A stretch of DNA of 64,000 nucleotides from Paenibacillus sp. FJAT-29882 (GCF_001510645.1 NZ_LMVB01000001.1:1230436-1294435), one strand, 5' to 3'; positions 17,686 through 27,161 are shown, counted from the stretch's first letter. The notes: generated by a model from the sequence alone, not told the origin. Made by a program: numbers and translations.

Positions 17686-18267
17686 ATGAAGGTGTACAAT
17701 GTAAAGAAACTGGTTATTTTGGCAATGTTGGGGAGTATTTCTTATGTGTTAATGGTATTAAATTTTCCATTCCCTGGTTTACCACCGTTTTTAAAGATTG
17801 ATTTCAGTGATATTCCGGCCATAATAGCTGCGCTGATTTTCGGTCCTGTTGCAGGGATTATCGTTGAATTGCTGAAAAATGTATTGGATTTTGTCATGAT
17901 TGGAAGTCCGACGGGTGTGCCTGTAGGGCATATTGCTAACTTTGTAGCTGGAGTTCTATTTGTTTTGCCAACCTATTACATTTTTAAAGTATTAAATTCA
18001 AAACACGGAATGACAATTGCTTTAGTTGCGGGTACGATTATCATGTCTTTATTAATGAGTGTGCTAAATTATTATGTGATTCTTCCAGCGTATACGCTAT
18101 TTATGAACTGGGATGCCATGTCATCTCAGGAAACAAGACAATTTGTTACGACTGCAATCCTTCCATTCAATATTTTGAAGGGTGGATTGATTACAATCGT
18201 ATTTACACTGCTTTATATTAGAATGAAAACTTGGATTGATAAACAAGCATTATCTCATAATGCTTGA
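17686..18267 (+). CDS. ribU: Riboflavin ECF transporter S component RibU
   Basis: RibU is the substrate-binding membrane subunit of an energy-coupling-factor importer for riboflavin. The ATG at 17686 follows GAAGGAGAG. It is preferred over an in-frame ATG 75 bases upstream that has no ribosome site and lies within the leader. The 193-residue protein is almost entirely hydrophobic, with about six helices. Family landmarks include LPPFLKIDFSDIPAIIAALIFGP and GSPTGVPVGHIANF. The upstream FMN riboswitch independently supports the riboflavin role. The ECF A, A' and T subunits are not in this window. Confidence 0.95.
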   Translation: MKVYNVKKLVILAMLGSISYVLMVLNFPFPGLPPFLKIDFSDIPAIIAALIFGPVAGIIVELLKNVLDFVMIGSPTGVPVGHIANFVAGVLFVLPTYYIFKVLNSKHGMTIALVAGTIIMSLLMSVLNYYVILPAYTLFMNWDAMSSQETRQFVTTAILPFNILKGGLITIVFTLLYIRMKTWIDKQALSHNA

Positions 18268-18282
18268 AGCGAATAGATGATA

Positions 18283-18329
18283 AGAGGCTGTCACAACAGG
18301 GTCTGACCTATTGCGGCAGCCTCTTTTTT
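18283..18329 (+). terminator. Rho-independent terminator after ribU (family E-like)
   Basis: AGAGGCTGTC pairs with the GGCAGCCTCT side and is followed by TTTTTT. The loop contains 'GGGTCTGACC', the motif that marks the family E hairpins. Confidence 0.75.
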
Positions 18330-18352
18330 ATTAACAATATTGATTAATATTT

Positions 18353-18400
18353 ACTTTGAAAAACTCCACCTTACATGTGTAAGGTGGAGTTTTTCAAAGT
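18353..18400. terminator. 48-nt perfect palindrome, bidirectional terminator
   Basis: Two 23-nt arms (ACTTTGAAAAACTCCACCTT and onward) are exact reverse complements around a 2-nt centre. A/T tracts flank the GC core on both sides. It lies between the convergent genes ribU and fer and can terminate both. Confidence 0.85.
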
Positions 18401-18419
18401 TGTTCGCTTTTATTTGTGC

Positions 18420-18716
<297 letters not shown>

Positions 18717-18960
18717 TCATGCCCTTGCATACTTCCTTATTGTAAAACTGAATGTAGAAATTTTCAATATAAATGTAATGAAAACACTTTTTGTATCAGG
18801 TTTTGTCAAACGAAACGATATGAATTTGTGACAAATTTAATGTTGATATTAAAAAAACGGCCAGTTTTTTAAAATCAATCAGGTTTCATAACCAATAGAC
18901 TTCAATGTTTTGGTACAATGATAAAAGGTAGAGATTATAACAAGGTTGTGAATGTAAAAA

Positions 18961-20031
18961 ATGCAAAATTACTTTGAAATGATCGTCCTATATTGTATTC
19001 GTATATTTAATGGAGAACGCTCCGTTTATGCTATTTTACATATGCTAAAGGGGAAAAAATCGTCTCAAACGATTCAAGATATTCATCTGTTTGGACTGAC
19101 GAATCTGTTAGGTACATTACCTGATATTTCGAGAAGACAGCTTGAAATAACTGTAGATAATCTGCTTCAATCAGGGCTACTTATCACTTTACCTCAAAAT
19201 GGCTATTATCTGTTAACCTCGAACGGTCAAGAACTATTGCAACAGCATCTGAAAAAGTATCCATTCCCAGAAACGTTGAATGGATTCAGATTTCAAAATC
19301 GTACCCAATCGTATTGGAGCAGATTAAGCCTCTTGATTCAAACTATATCACATATTATTCACAAGCAAAATCGTTTCTATCCGATTCAAAGGGATTTCCA
19401 AACACAAACATGGGTCAAACGGTATTTAGCTCAAAATCGGCAAAGTAGAGTGGAAATTGGGCGTCATTTATTTGACGAATTATCTACTCTTCTGGAAAAA
19501 AGACCGGAAAAGGAACGAGACGTTTTTGTAAAAAGATTAACAGGTATTCATCGTATAGGAAGAACTTATTCGCAAATCGCCAAAGAATTACATGATGACG
19601 AGTGGTATATGCGGTACTTATTTCTCGGAACGATTCATTTTATGTTACAGCAAATAGATGACTCATCAGTGCAGTATCCTTATTTATACAGCATTATTAA
19701 AGATGTTCAAGGCAATTCGCACACTCAGTTAACTAACTCGACGCAAAGGACTTTAAAGTATTTATATGATGGGAAATCGTTAGAGGAGATTGCCTTTATT
19801 CGAAGATTAAAGCGAAGTACAATTGAAGATCATATTGTGGAGCTCGCCTACTCTGATCCACGGTTTAATATTTCGCGCTTTATGTCTCCAAAAATTGAAG
19901 AAGCAATAAGAATAGCTGCTAAAACGAGTCGAACGAAACAATTACGTGCTGTTAAAGAAATCGTGGCCAATGATGAAATCAGCTATTTTCAAATCCGCCT
20001 TGTCCTGGCAAAAGCAGGTGATGATAAATGA
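18961..20031 (+). CDS. ypbB: helicase-associated helix-turn-helix protein YpbB
   Basis: A 356-residue protein that always travels with the short RecQ gene in bacilli. The C-terminal third (RTLKYLYDGKSLEEIAFIRRLKRSTIEDHIVELA, about 262-295) is a helicase-type helix-turn-helix domain of the kind found at the end of RecQ proteins. The N-terminal part is helical without a catalytic motif. It overlaps recQ by 4 bp (ATGA), so a joint function with RecQ is inferred. The ribosome site is weak; an extended -10 (TGGTACAAT) lies at about 18911-18919. Confidence 0.88.
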   Translation: MQNYFEMIVLYCIRIFNGERSVYAILHMLKGKKSSQTIQDIHLFGLTNLLGTLPDISRRQLEITVDNLLQSGLLITLPQNGYYLLTSNGQELLQQHLKKYPFPETLNGFRFQNRTQSYWSRLSLLIQTISHIIHKQNRFYPIQRDFQTQTWVKRYLAQNRQSRVEIGRHLFDELSTLLEKRPEKERDVFVKRLTGIHRIGRTYSQIAKELHDDEWYMRYLFLGTIHFMLQQIDDSSVQYPYLYSIIKDVQGNSHTQLTNSTQRTLKYLYDGKSLEEIAFIRRLKRSTIEDHIVELAYSDPRFNISRFMSPKIEEAIRIAAKTSRTKQLRAVKEIVANDEISYFQIRLVLAKAGDDK

Positions 20032-21554
20032 ATATAGAAGAAATTTTAGTCAAACAATTCGGTTATAATATGTTTCGTCCAGGTCAAAAAGAAGTCATCG
20101 AATCTCTACTTGAGGGCAATCATACTTTGGCAATGTTACCGACTGGTTCTGGGAAATCATTATGCTATCAGCTTCCAGCCTATGTATTAAATAAAGCAGT
20201 TATAATTGTATCACCTTTACTGTCTCTTATGCAGGACCAAGCGGAGCAGCTAAAAATGCGAGGCGAAAAAAGTGTAATTACACTGAATTCATTTTTGACA
20301 TCGGTTCAAAAAAGGGAAGCGATTGAGCGTTTAGACTCGTATCGCTTTATTTACTTATCGCCAGAAATGCTTGCTATTCCTCGTATTATCGAACGATTGC
20401 AGAAACTTGAAATTGGATTGTTCGTTATTGATGAAGCGCATTGTATTTCACAATGGGGGTATGATTTCAGAACGGATTACTTGAACTTAGGAAATATAAG
20501 GAGTAAATTGAACAATCCTCTTACGTTGGCATTGACGGCAACTGCTACAAAAACGGTTCAAGCAGATATTAAAGAGAAGCTGAAACTCAAAAAACCAAAG
20601 GAAGTCATTACTTCTGTGGATCGTAGTAATATTGCTTATATTGTTGAGGAGCTCTCTTCGTATACTGAAAAGCTTGCAAGGCTCAAGGAATTAGTAAACA
20701 GCTTTGATGGATCGGGGATTATTTATTTTTCAAGTAAGAAAGCGGCAGAATCTGTTACGAACTTTTTACAAGAAAATGGTGTTAAGGATATTGATTATTA
20801 CCACGGAGGGATGGAACAAGAGCAAAGGATGCTGATTCAACAGCAGTTTCTTCATGGACAATTACGTATCATTTGTGCGACTTCTGCATTTGGTATGGGT
20901 GTGAATAAAAATAATGTAAGAGTCGTTATTCATTTTCATTTGCCAGGAGGGATGGAAGCTTATTTACAGGAAATAGGCAGAGCAGGCCGTGACGGGAAGC
21001 AAAGTGCAGCCATTCTATTGTATTGTGACGGTGATGAAGGTTTACCACTCCATCTAGCAGAGCAGCAGTTGCCTACACTTTATCAAATTGAAGAGACTTG
21101 TGCATCTCTTCATAAACTTGAAGTAGGTATTTGGAATATTGAACCAAGGCAAGAAATAGAATTAAGAGAAATGCATGCATTGACAGATGTGCAGTGGAGA
21201 TGGATTACGCATTTTGTAAAAGAATTTGAACGTGAAGATCCGTTTATGATAACTAAGAAGTTAAAGAAAATTGCTAATGAGAGAAGGTTTGAAAATCAAA
21301 ACAAACTTGAGCGTTTCTTTCGTTGGGTTTCCGTTTCTGGCTGCAGACGGGTAAATATTCTGTCTTACTTTGATGTGGCTATGACAGAAAAAAATCAAAC
21401 TTGCTGTGACCGTTGCAAAGTGGTGACAGATGAGCTTTTAGCATCCTTACCACATGATGACCTAATAGTTAAAGAGTTGAAAAAAACATGGAAGCAGGAA
21501 TTGGCTGCCATTTTGATAGGGGAAGCAAAAACCAATGAAGAACAAACAAGCTGA
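20028..21554 (+). CDS. recQ: ATP-dependent DNA helicase, short RecQ (RecS)
   Basis: A 3'-5' superfamily 2 DNA helicase in recombination and fork repair. Residues 39-44 are the Walker A TGSGKS. The DEAH box with the RecQ-specific aromatic loop (IDEAHCISQWGYDFR) follows, then TATAT, and motifs V-VI (TSAFGMGVNKNNVR, QEIGRAGRDG). A short RecQ-Ct zinc site (CRR...CCDRC) ends the protein. At 508 residues it lacks an HRDC domain, as is typical of Bacillus RecS. The missing winged-helix function may be supplied by YpbB, encoded immediately upstream. Confidence 0.94.
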   Translation: MNIEEILVKQFGYNMFRPGQKEVIESLLEGNHTLAMLPTGSGKSLCYQLPAYVLNKAVIIVSPLLSLMQDQAEQLKMRGEKSVITLNSFLTSVQKREAIERLDSYRFIYLSPEMLAIPRIIERLQKLEIGLFVIDEAHCISQWGYDFRTDYLNLGNIRSKLNNPLTLALTATATKTVQADIKEKLKLKKPKEVITSVDRSNIAYIVEELSSYTEKLARLKELVNSFDGSGIIYFSSKKAAESVTNFLQENGVKDIDYYHGGMEQEQRMLIQQQFLHGQLRIICATSAFGMGVNKNNVRVVIHFHLPGGMEAYLQEIGRAGRDGKQSAAILLYCDGDEGLPLHLAEQQLPTLYQIEETCASLHKLEVGIWNIEPRQEIELREMHALTDVQWRWITHFVKEFEREDPFMITKKLKKIANERRFENQNKLERFFRWVSVSGCRRVNILSYFDVAMTEKNQTCCDRCKVVTDELLASLPHDDLIVKELKKTWKQELAAILIGEAKTNEEQTS

Positions 21555-22134
21555 GCTCATTGGACGGCTTTCCAATCAAGAGCTACATAAGCAATTATTT
21601 TTAACACAGATTCTGCTTTTGGTTATTTCTGCTATACTTGGGTTCATTCTATTTGATTACTTTTCATCATTCACGAAAATTTTTCGAATGGAATGGAAAA
21701 TAATTTATATTGGAGTTAGTGCAGGAATCACTGTTGTTTTGCTAGATTTAGTGATGATGAAACTCTTGCCAGAAGCGTATCACAATGATGGAGGAATCAA
21801 TGAAAGAATCTTCACGAGTTTGTCCTATCCGATGATTGCCGTGGTCGCATTATCGGTTGCAATAAGTGAGGAAGTTCTGTTCAGAGGCGTGTTACAAACC
21901 CATATTGGATTAATATGGACAAGTGTTCTCTTTGCCCTTGTTCATTATCGCTATTTGTTTCATCCATTTTTATTCGTCAATATTATTTTATTAAGCTTTT
22001 TTATTGGTTTCATTTTTGAAATGACAGGTAATTTATATGTGACGATTAGTATGCATTTCACGATTGATTTCATTTTAGGGCTAATAATTAAAATGACAAA
22101 AGGAAAGAACCTTGATAGAAAGAGGGAAGAATGA
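21535..22134 (+). CDS. ypbD: CPBP family intramembrane metalloprotease YpbD
   Basis: A 199-residue polytopic membrane protein of the CAAX-protease/bacteriocin-processing (Abi) family. Motif 1, EEVLFRG, provides the Glu-Glu and Arg. Two later His-containing motifs (ALVHYRYLFHPF and SMHFTIDF) complete the putative metal site. Its substrate is unknown. The ATG at 21535 overlaps the end of recQ by 20 bp and follows GGGGAAG. The gene belongs to the ypbB-recQ-ypbD-ypbE operon. Confidence 0.9.
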   Translation: MKNKQAELIGRLSNQELHKQLFLTQILLLVISAILGFILFDYFSSFTKIFRMEWKIIYIGVSAGITVVLLDLVMMKLLPEAYHNDGGINERIFTSLSYPMIAVVALSVAISEEVLFRGVLQTHIGLIWTSVLFALVHYRYLFHPFLFVNIILLSFFIGFIFEMTGNLYVTISMHFTIDFILGLIIKMTKGKNLDRKREE

Positions 22135-22751
22135 TGCATCCCGATAATACACCAAACGAGTTTCAAGAAAATAATGTAAGAAAGAACGCGAAACCTTTAC
22201 CAACCAGGAGCGAACTTCGAGCGAAAAAGAAAAAAAAGCGGAAGAATAGGTTTCCGTTAATTAAGATATTAGCTGCTTTCTTTATTGCTATGCCCATTGC
22301 GATATATTTTTTATTACCATACTTAGAAAAAGAAAAGCCAATTTCATTAACTCCACAAAAGAAAACAAGTGGATTTGAAACAGTAGAAGTTACAAAGCGC
22401 ATAAACGATGTAGAATCAAACGAAACGATAGATTCAGAGCAAGAAAAAACGAATGATAAGGAAGCAGTCCCTGGTGTTTCTAACCTACCTGAAGAAATTG
22501 AACAACCTGTGGAGAAATCTTCGGTATCTGTTTCAGAAAGGAAAGAGAAGAAAGACAAAAAACAGGACGCAAAAGATGAGTACCAAATTGTTTACCATAC
22601 CGTTTCGCCAAATGAAAGTTTGTTTGTTATTGCAACGAACTATTATAAATCTGCTGCTGGTATCGAACAGATTAAAGAATGGAATCATTTAAAGGGAGAT
22701 GAAATACAGGTAGGTCAAGTTTTAAAAATCCCTTTAAAGGAAAATGAATAA
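22131..22751 (+). CDS. ypbE: LysM domain membrane protein YpbE
   Basis: A 206-residue single-pass protein. The basic N-terminus (SELRAKKKKKRKNR) is followed by a TM helix at about 45-64 (IKILAAFFIAMPIAIYFLL). A long low-complexity Glu/Lys/Ser-rich extracytoplasmic linker ends in a C-terminal LysM repeat (about 155-202, VSPNESLFVIATNYY...GQVLKIPL) that should bind peptidoglycan. It overlaps ypbD by 4 bp. Exact function is unknown. Confidence 0.9.
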   Translation: MMHPDNTPNEFQENNVRKNAKPLPTRSELRAKKKKKRKNRFPLIKILAAFFIAMPIAIYFLLPYLEKEKPISLTPQKKTSGFETVEVTKRINDVESNETIDSEQEKTNDKEAVPGVSNLPEEIEQPVEKSSVSVSERKEKKDKKQDAKDEYQIVYHTVSPNESLFVIATNYYKSAAGIEQIKEWNHLKGDEIQVGQVLKIPLKENE

Positions 22752-22819
22752 GAGTTTTCAGTCATAGTTTTGGGACATGCACATATAGTGATGGTGTAGA
22801 CGCATTGGAGGGGAAGTAA

Positions 22820-23278
22820 ATGGAGTCAGCCATCCTATTATTGGACGATAATACTGATCAGGCGACGAAACAAATGTTGCAGCATGTAGTAGAGCGAAAA
22901 AGAAAATTTGAGGCATTGAAAAAAAAGCATACCATGACGATGTGGGCAACAATTATTTCCGCAGGCTCATTGTTTGCCTACCTATACACTGCTATAATTA
23001 TTCCCTATTCTTATTCTTTTTTCACAATGTTTTCTGCGTTTGTTGATCAGTTTACGCATATGCTATTTTTACTAATGACAGTGGGCTTGTACGGTTACAT
23101 GGGTATCATGAAGAAAAAGGCTGATAAAGCAGAGCTGGAATACCATACAATGAGAAAAGAAATCATTCATAAAAGCAAAGAGCTGTGGAAACCTGAGATG
23201 AAATGGGAAAATCGGCACAAGGTGTTTGAAATGATGAAGAAAAATTATGATATAAATCTGTATCATGAAAGTAAATAG
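22820..23278 (+). CDS. ypbF: DUF2663 family membrane protein YpbF
   Basis: A 152-residue protein with a basic helical N-terminus (VVERKRKFEALKKKH) and two hydrophobic helices (about 45-66 and 78-94). A charged coiled C-terminus with conserved LWKPEMKWENRHKVFEMM follows. This is the Bacillus YpbF/DUF2663 pattern, and the gene occupies the ypbF position. Function is unknown. The ATG follows GAGGGGAAG. Confidence 0.85.
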   Translation: MESAILLLDDNTDQATKQMLQHVVERKRKFEALKKKHTMTMWATIISAGSLFAYLYTAIIIPYSYSFFTMFSAFVDQFTHMLFLLMTVGLYGYMGIMKKKADKAELEYHTMRKEIIHKSKELWKPEMKWENRHKVFEMMKKNYDINLYHESK

Positions 23279-23364
23279 AGCTATAATAAACGTGCTTTCC
23301 AACATAACATGTAAATTGTTTCATCAGGGGCATGACTCTTTGACTTTGGGTCAGCCTATTTTTG

Positions 23365-23547
23365 TATGAAGGACATGGGGACTTAGTCTTCGCGACTTAT
23401 TCATATAGCCAATCTACTTAGCAAGTATACTTATGTAATCAAGAAAGCGTCCTAAATTCCGGCTCCGCACCGCCGCCATTGTGATGAGGTGAGTGTAGCT
23501 GTTTAATGATTGACCCTTCATGGAAAATGGTGGCGTTTTATCCCATA
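23365..23547 (+). repeat. intergenic repeat, family A (copy 2)
   Basis: The unit runs from 'TATGAAGGACATGGGGAC' through 'TCTTCGCGACTTATTCATAT' and 'GGCTCCGCACCGCCGCC' to 'GGTGGCGTTTTA'. It shares the same order of modules with 1062, 25635 and 51521 (inverted). It fills the gap upstream of ypbG. Confidence 0.7.
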
Positions 23548-23600
23548 CAATTTTTATTTAAAATCAAATGGTAAGTGATGAGAAGGAAGGCTGTCAATAG

Positions 23601-24407
23601 ATGATTCAAAACGGAATAATTATAGGTCTCGCCATAATTATAGTCCTGATCGGGTATATGTGGCGAATGGCATTTTTAAATAGAATTTTAGTACAATCCT
23701 TGAACTTTGAAGATTTCTCGGAATCAGCACATCCTATTTCTTTATTTTTTATATCTGACATACATAGGCGAAAGGTGTCACCTAAGCTAATCGATTATGT
23801 CCGTAATAAAGCGGATATCGTCATCATTGGTGGTGATTTAAGAGAAGGCGGAGTTCCGTGGAATCGGGTGACTGCGAATATTAAAAAACTAAAAGAAATA
23901 GGCCCCGTCTATTTCGTATGGGGAAATAATGATTATGAACAAAATGAGCAAGAATTATTGAATATACTCGAGAGGCAAAAGGTGACAGTCCTTAATAATA
24001 AATCGACGAGGCTTACAGTATCAGAAAATCAAAAGATTACGTTAATTGGTATTGAGGATATAAGTGAAAAAAAGGCGAGGTATGATTTAGCTCGTAAAGA
24101 TGCTGTAGCGACTGATTTTAGAATTTTAATTAGCCACAACCCACTTATTGTCAATAAGGTGAAAAGAAGCCATAATATTCATCTTGTTTTATCTGGTCAT
24201 ACTCATGGCGGACAAATTAGGATTTTTGGAATCGGACCATATGAGCATGGAGGAATAACTAAAACTGAAAAATCGCTTTTTTTAACGAGTAATGGGTATG
24301 GAACAAGTACGATACCATTACGGCTGGGGGCAAAGCCAGAGACCCATTTACTGACGCTTCAAAATGGAAAGGATACGGAATATAAATCAAAAATCATTGA
24401 ACTGTAG
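23601..24407 (+). CDS. ypbG: membrane-anchored metallophosphoesterase YpbG
   Basis: A calcineurin-like phosphoesterase of 268 residues. An N-terminal TM helix (about 5-22) anchors it. The dimetal motifs follow in order: SDIHRRK (DxH), GGDLREGG (GGD), WGNNDYE (GNxD in place of the usual GNH[DE]), ISHNP, and SGHTHGGQ (GHxH). The substrate is unknown. ATG 23601 follows GAAGGAAGG. Confidence 0.9.
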   Translation: MIQNGIIIGLAIIIVLIGYMWRMAFLNRILVQSLNFEDFSESAHPISLFFISDIHRRKVSPKLIDYVRNKADIVIIGGDLREGGVPWNRVTANIKKLKEIGPVYFVWGNNDYEQNEQELLNILERQKVTVLNNKSTRLTVSENQKITLIGIEDISEKKARYDLARKDAVATDFRILISHNPLIVNKVKRSHNIHLVLSGHTHGGQIRIFGIGPYEHGGITKTEKSLFLTSNGYGTSTIPLRLGAKPETHLLTLQNGKDTEYKSKIIEL

Positions 24408-24467
24408 CTTGGACAAATGTCAATTTACGAGTTTTTATTCTTTGATTTACCTTGTTTTAAGTGTTGA

Positions 24468-24808
24468 TTGAAAGGATTTAATGCCACTCTATTAGTGCGT
24501 GTTCAAAAAGGGGGATGAAAGAGCCGAGAAGTTCGAGGAGCTCATCTCGAGAGGACTGCGCGGTTTGAACAGGAGGTCATTAATGAACTTTGAAGCAATT
24601 CGTAAGCTTTTTAAACGGACTTTTTGAACAACCTCTATTAGAAAATGTTAAACCAGATTTAGTATAATGATCTTTTGTATTGTCTGAACATTTAACAGAC
24701 ATTTTTAAGTTGGTGAAAAAAGTGAAACATACAAACCCTGATATAATTGTCGGAATCGATGATGAGAATGAAGGATTAATTAGAAGAGAAAATGGATATG
24801 CACCGTGA
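24468..24808 (+). pseudogene. remnant of a cobalamin-binding-like domain gene, split by a MITE
   Basis: If the element at 24494-24636 and one 3-bp target copy are removed, a single frame reads KGFNATLLENVKPDLV, two stops (TAA TGA), then SFVLSEHLTDIFKLVKKV and onward through KHTNPDIIVGIDDENEGLI to a TGA at 24806. The KPDLV..S.VLSEHL pattern followed by a PDIIVGI strand resembles the B12-binding fold. The gene is dead: two consecutive stops, an insertion and no N-terminal domain. Family assignment is tentative. Confidence 0.4.
24494..24636 (+). mobile_element. MITE-like element C1 (143 bp)
   Basis: The left end AGTGCGTGTTCAAAAAG and right end CTTTTTGAACAACCTCT form an imperfect 17-bp terminal inverted repeat. 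The element is flanked by a direct ATT duplication (24491-24493 and 24637-24639). It shares the internal segment GAGCCGAGAAGTTCGAGGAG with the copies at 34501, 37827 and 45257. It encodes no protein. Confidence 0.8.
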
Positions 24809-24860
24809 TTAATCGTTTTCATATGATGTATGAAAATGGTTATTCAGGGGGCATTCTTTT

Positions 24861-25436
24861 ATGAAGCTTGAGCGACTGACGAATAACAAGATTAAAATAT
24901 TTTTAACGTTCGATGACTTGTTTGATCGAGGAATAACCATAGAAGATATTAAGGCTAATTCACTCAAGATTCACAAACTTTTTCAGGAAATGGTGGAAGA
25001 AGCATGTGAGGAAATGAACTTTAAAATGAGCGGATCAATTGCGGTTGAGATTTTTTCCTTACAGGCACAAGGGTTAATTATTGTTGTGTCTAAGAACGAG
25101 GAAGATATGTTGACTGATGAAGATGAATACCTGGATTTAGATGTTCGGATTGGTGAACATCCTTATATACTTTATACGTTTGCAGATATTGAAGCAGTTA
25201 TTCAACTCGCGCATTGTGTAAAACAAATGAATGTTTGCATAACCCTTTATGAATTTGAGAGTCAATATTATTTTCTGATTGAAAAGGTGCCGGAAGAGTC
25301 GTATGATACGATCATTTCGCTTTCTGCTGAATATGGGTATGCGTCTACGTTGACTATATCTAGATTAAAGGAGTATGGAAATTGTATTATACCTGAAAAC
25401 GCTCATTTAATACTTACGAAGTATTTTTCCAAATAA
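24861..25436 (+). CDS. mecB: MecA paralog adaptor protein MecB (YpbH)
   Basis: An adaptor that delivers substrates to the ClpC-ClpP protease. The 191 residues begin MKLERLTNNKIKIFLTFDDLFDRGI, the MecA N-terminal substrate-binding domain. A C-terminal MecA fold follows from about residue 95 (YTFADIEAVIQLAHCV). The gene position, next to ypbF-ypbG and gudB, identifies it as the YpbH/MecB paralog rather than MecA. Its specific targets are not deducible. Confidence 0.88.
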   Translation: MKLERLTNNKIKIFLTFDDLFDRGITIEDIKANSLKIHKLFQEMVEEACEEMNFKMSGSIAVEIFSLQAQGLIIVVSKNEEDMLTDEDEYLDLDVRIGEHPYILYTFADIEAVIQLAHCVKQMNVCITLYEFESQYYFLIEKVPEESYDTIISLSAEYGYASTLTISRLKEYGNCIIPENAHLILTKYFSK

Positions 25437-25634
25437 TTATGTTATGGAAAGGTAAAGAGCAATGGCAAGAAAAAAAACGTTCAATTGCTCTTTCCTACTT
25501 TGTAAATCCAAGGTCTAACTGTCTTATTACTTAGGATAGAGTAAGATAAATGATGCCGCTTTCAGGAAGTTTGTGATTATTCTACTTTTTCCAATTTTAA
25601 TGCTTTGCAGAAATGATACAAAGGTGTATACTTT

Positions 25635-25825
25635 TGAATGAAGGACATGAGGACAGGGCTTCGCGACTTACTCATATAGCTAATCCATTTAACGGTATAC
25701 TTATATTTATTAACGAGAAAGCATTCGATATTCCGGCTTTGCACCGCCACCATTGTGATTTTAGCGAGTGTAGCGTGCTTAATGATCTATCCTTCATTGT
25801 AACTAGTGGCGTTTTAAAGCCATTT
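25635..25825 (+). repeat. intergenic repeat, family A (copy 3)
   Basis: The modules 'GAATGAAGGACATGAGGAC', 'GGGCTTCGCGACTTACTCAT', 'GGCTTTGCACCGCCACCATT' and 'AGTGGCGTTTTAAAGCCA' occur in the family order. It occupies most of the 447-bp gap between mecB and gudB. The rest shows no gene. Confidence 0.7.
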
Positions 25826-25883
25826 TACGTTTGGTATGAAAGATGACTCAAAGTAATTACTGAAGATTCTAGGAGGTATACAG

Positions 25884-27161
25884 ATGGTAGCCGAGAAAGG
25901 TACTGACCATACTAACCAAGAACAAGAATATGATGTGCTGAAGTCTACTCAGACTGTAATACATAAAGCATTGGACAAGCTTGGTTATCCTGAGGAAGTT
26001 TATGAGCTGCTTAAAGAACCATTGCGTTTGTTAACAGTGAAGATTCCAGTAAGAATGGATGATGGTTCAGTAAAAATATTCACTGGATATCGTGCTCAAC
26101 ATAATGATGCGGTAGGTCCTACTAAGGGTGGAATTCGTTTTCATCCAGATGTGACTGAAAAAGAAGTGAAGGCATTATCTATTTGGATGAGCTTAAAATG
26201 TGGAATTGTTGATTTACCATATGGAGGAGGAAAAGGCGGAATCGTTTGTGATCCTCGTAATATGTCGTTTCGTGAACTAGAAAGATTAAGTCGCGGTTAT
26301 GTGCGTGCGATTAGTCAAATCGTTGGACCAACAAAGGATATCCCTGCTCCTGATGTATTTACCAACTCACAAATCATGGCTTGGATGATGGATGAATATA
26401 GCCGAATGGATGAATTCAACTCCCCTGGTTTCATTACGGGTAAACCGCTTGTTTTAGGTGGTTCACACGGTCGTGATTCAGCTACGGCGAAAGGGGTTAC
26501 AATTGTTATTCATGAAGCGGCTAAGAAAAAAGGCATCGATGTAAAAGGTGCACGCGTCGTTGTTCAAGGATTCGGTAACGCTGGAAGCTATCTTGCGAAA
26601 TTTATGCATGATGCAGGTGCGAAGGTCGTAGGGATATCTGATGCTTATGGTGCCCTTTATGAGCCGGATGGACTGGATATTGATTATTTACTTGATCGCC
26701 GTGATAGTTTTGGAACGGTTACCAAGTTATTTAAGAATACGATTACAAATAAAGAGTTGTTAGAACTTGAATGTGATATTCTTGTGCCAGCAGCTATTGA
26801 AAACCAAATAACAGAAGATAATGCTCACAATATACAGGCGAAGATTGTTGTCGAGGCAGCTAATGGTCCAACAACGATGGAAGCTACACAAATCTTAACT
26901 GACCGCGGCATCCTACTTGTACCAGACGTACTTGCTTCATCCGGTGGAGTTACCGTTTCTTATTTTGAATGGGTTCAGAATAACCAAGGGTACTACTGGG
27001 GTGAAGAAGAAGTAGAAGAGAAACTAGAAAAAATCTTGATTAAAGCGTTCAATAATATTTATGACACTGCACAAACAAGACGTGTTGATATGCGCTTGGC
27101 TGCCTATATGGTAGGGGTAAGAAAAATGGCAGAGGCCTCACGTTTCCGCGGTTGGATTTAA
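25884..27161 (+). CDS. gudB: NAD-specific glutamate dehydrogenase
   Basis: A catabolic glutamate dehydrogenase (glutamate to 2-oxoglutarate plus ammonia) of 425 residues. The substrate-binding and catalytic lysines lie in GPTKGGIRFHP and GGGKGGI. The Rossmann motif GFGNAGSYLA and the VEAANGPTT block are intact. The region EKEVKALSIWMS carries a single VKA codon set (GTGAAGGCA, 26166-26174). The 9-bp duplication that inactivates GudB in B. subtilis 168 is absent, so the enzyme should be active. ATG 25884 follows TAGGAGG. Confidence 0.96.
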   Translation: MVAEKGTDHTNQEQEYDVLKSTQTVIHKALDKLGYPEEVYELLKEPLRLLTVKIPVRMDDGSVKIFTGYRAQHNDAVGPTKGGIRFHPDVTEKEVKALSIWMSLKCGIVDLPYGGGKGGIVCDPRNMSFRELERLSRGYVRAISQIVGPTKDIPAPDVFTNSQIMAWMMDEYSRMDEFNSPGFITGKPLVLGGSHGRDSATAKGVTIVIHEAAKKKGIDVKGARVVVQGFGNAGSYLAKFMHDAGAKVVGISDAYGALYEPDGLDIDYLLDRRDSFGTVTKLFKNTITNKELLELECDILVPAAIENQITEDNAHNIQAKIVVEAANGPTTMEATQILTDRGILLVPDVLASSGGVTVSYFEWVQNNQGYYWGEEEVEEKLEKILIKAFNNIYDTAQTRRVDMRLAAYMVGVRKMAEASRFRGWI

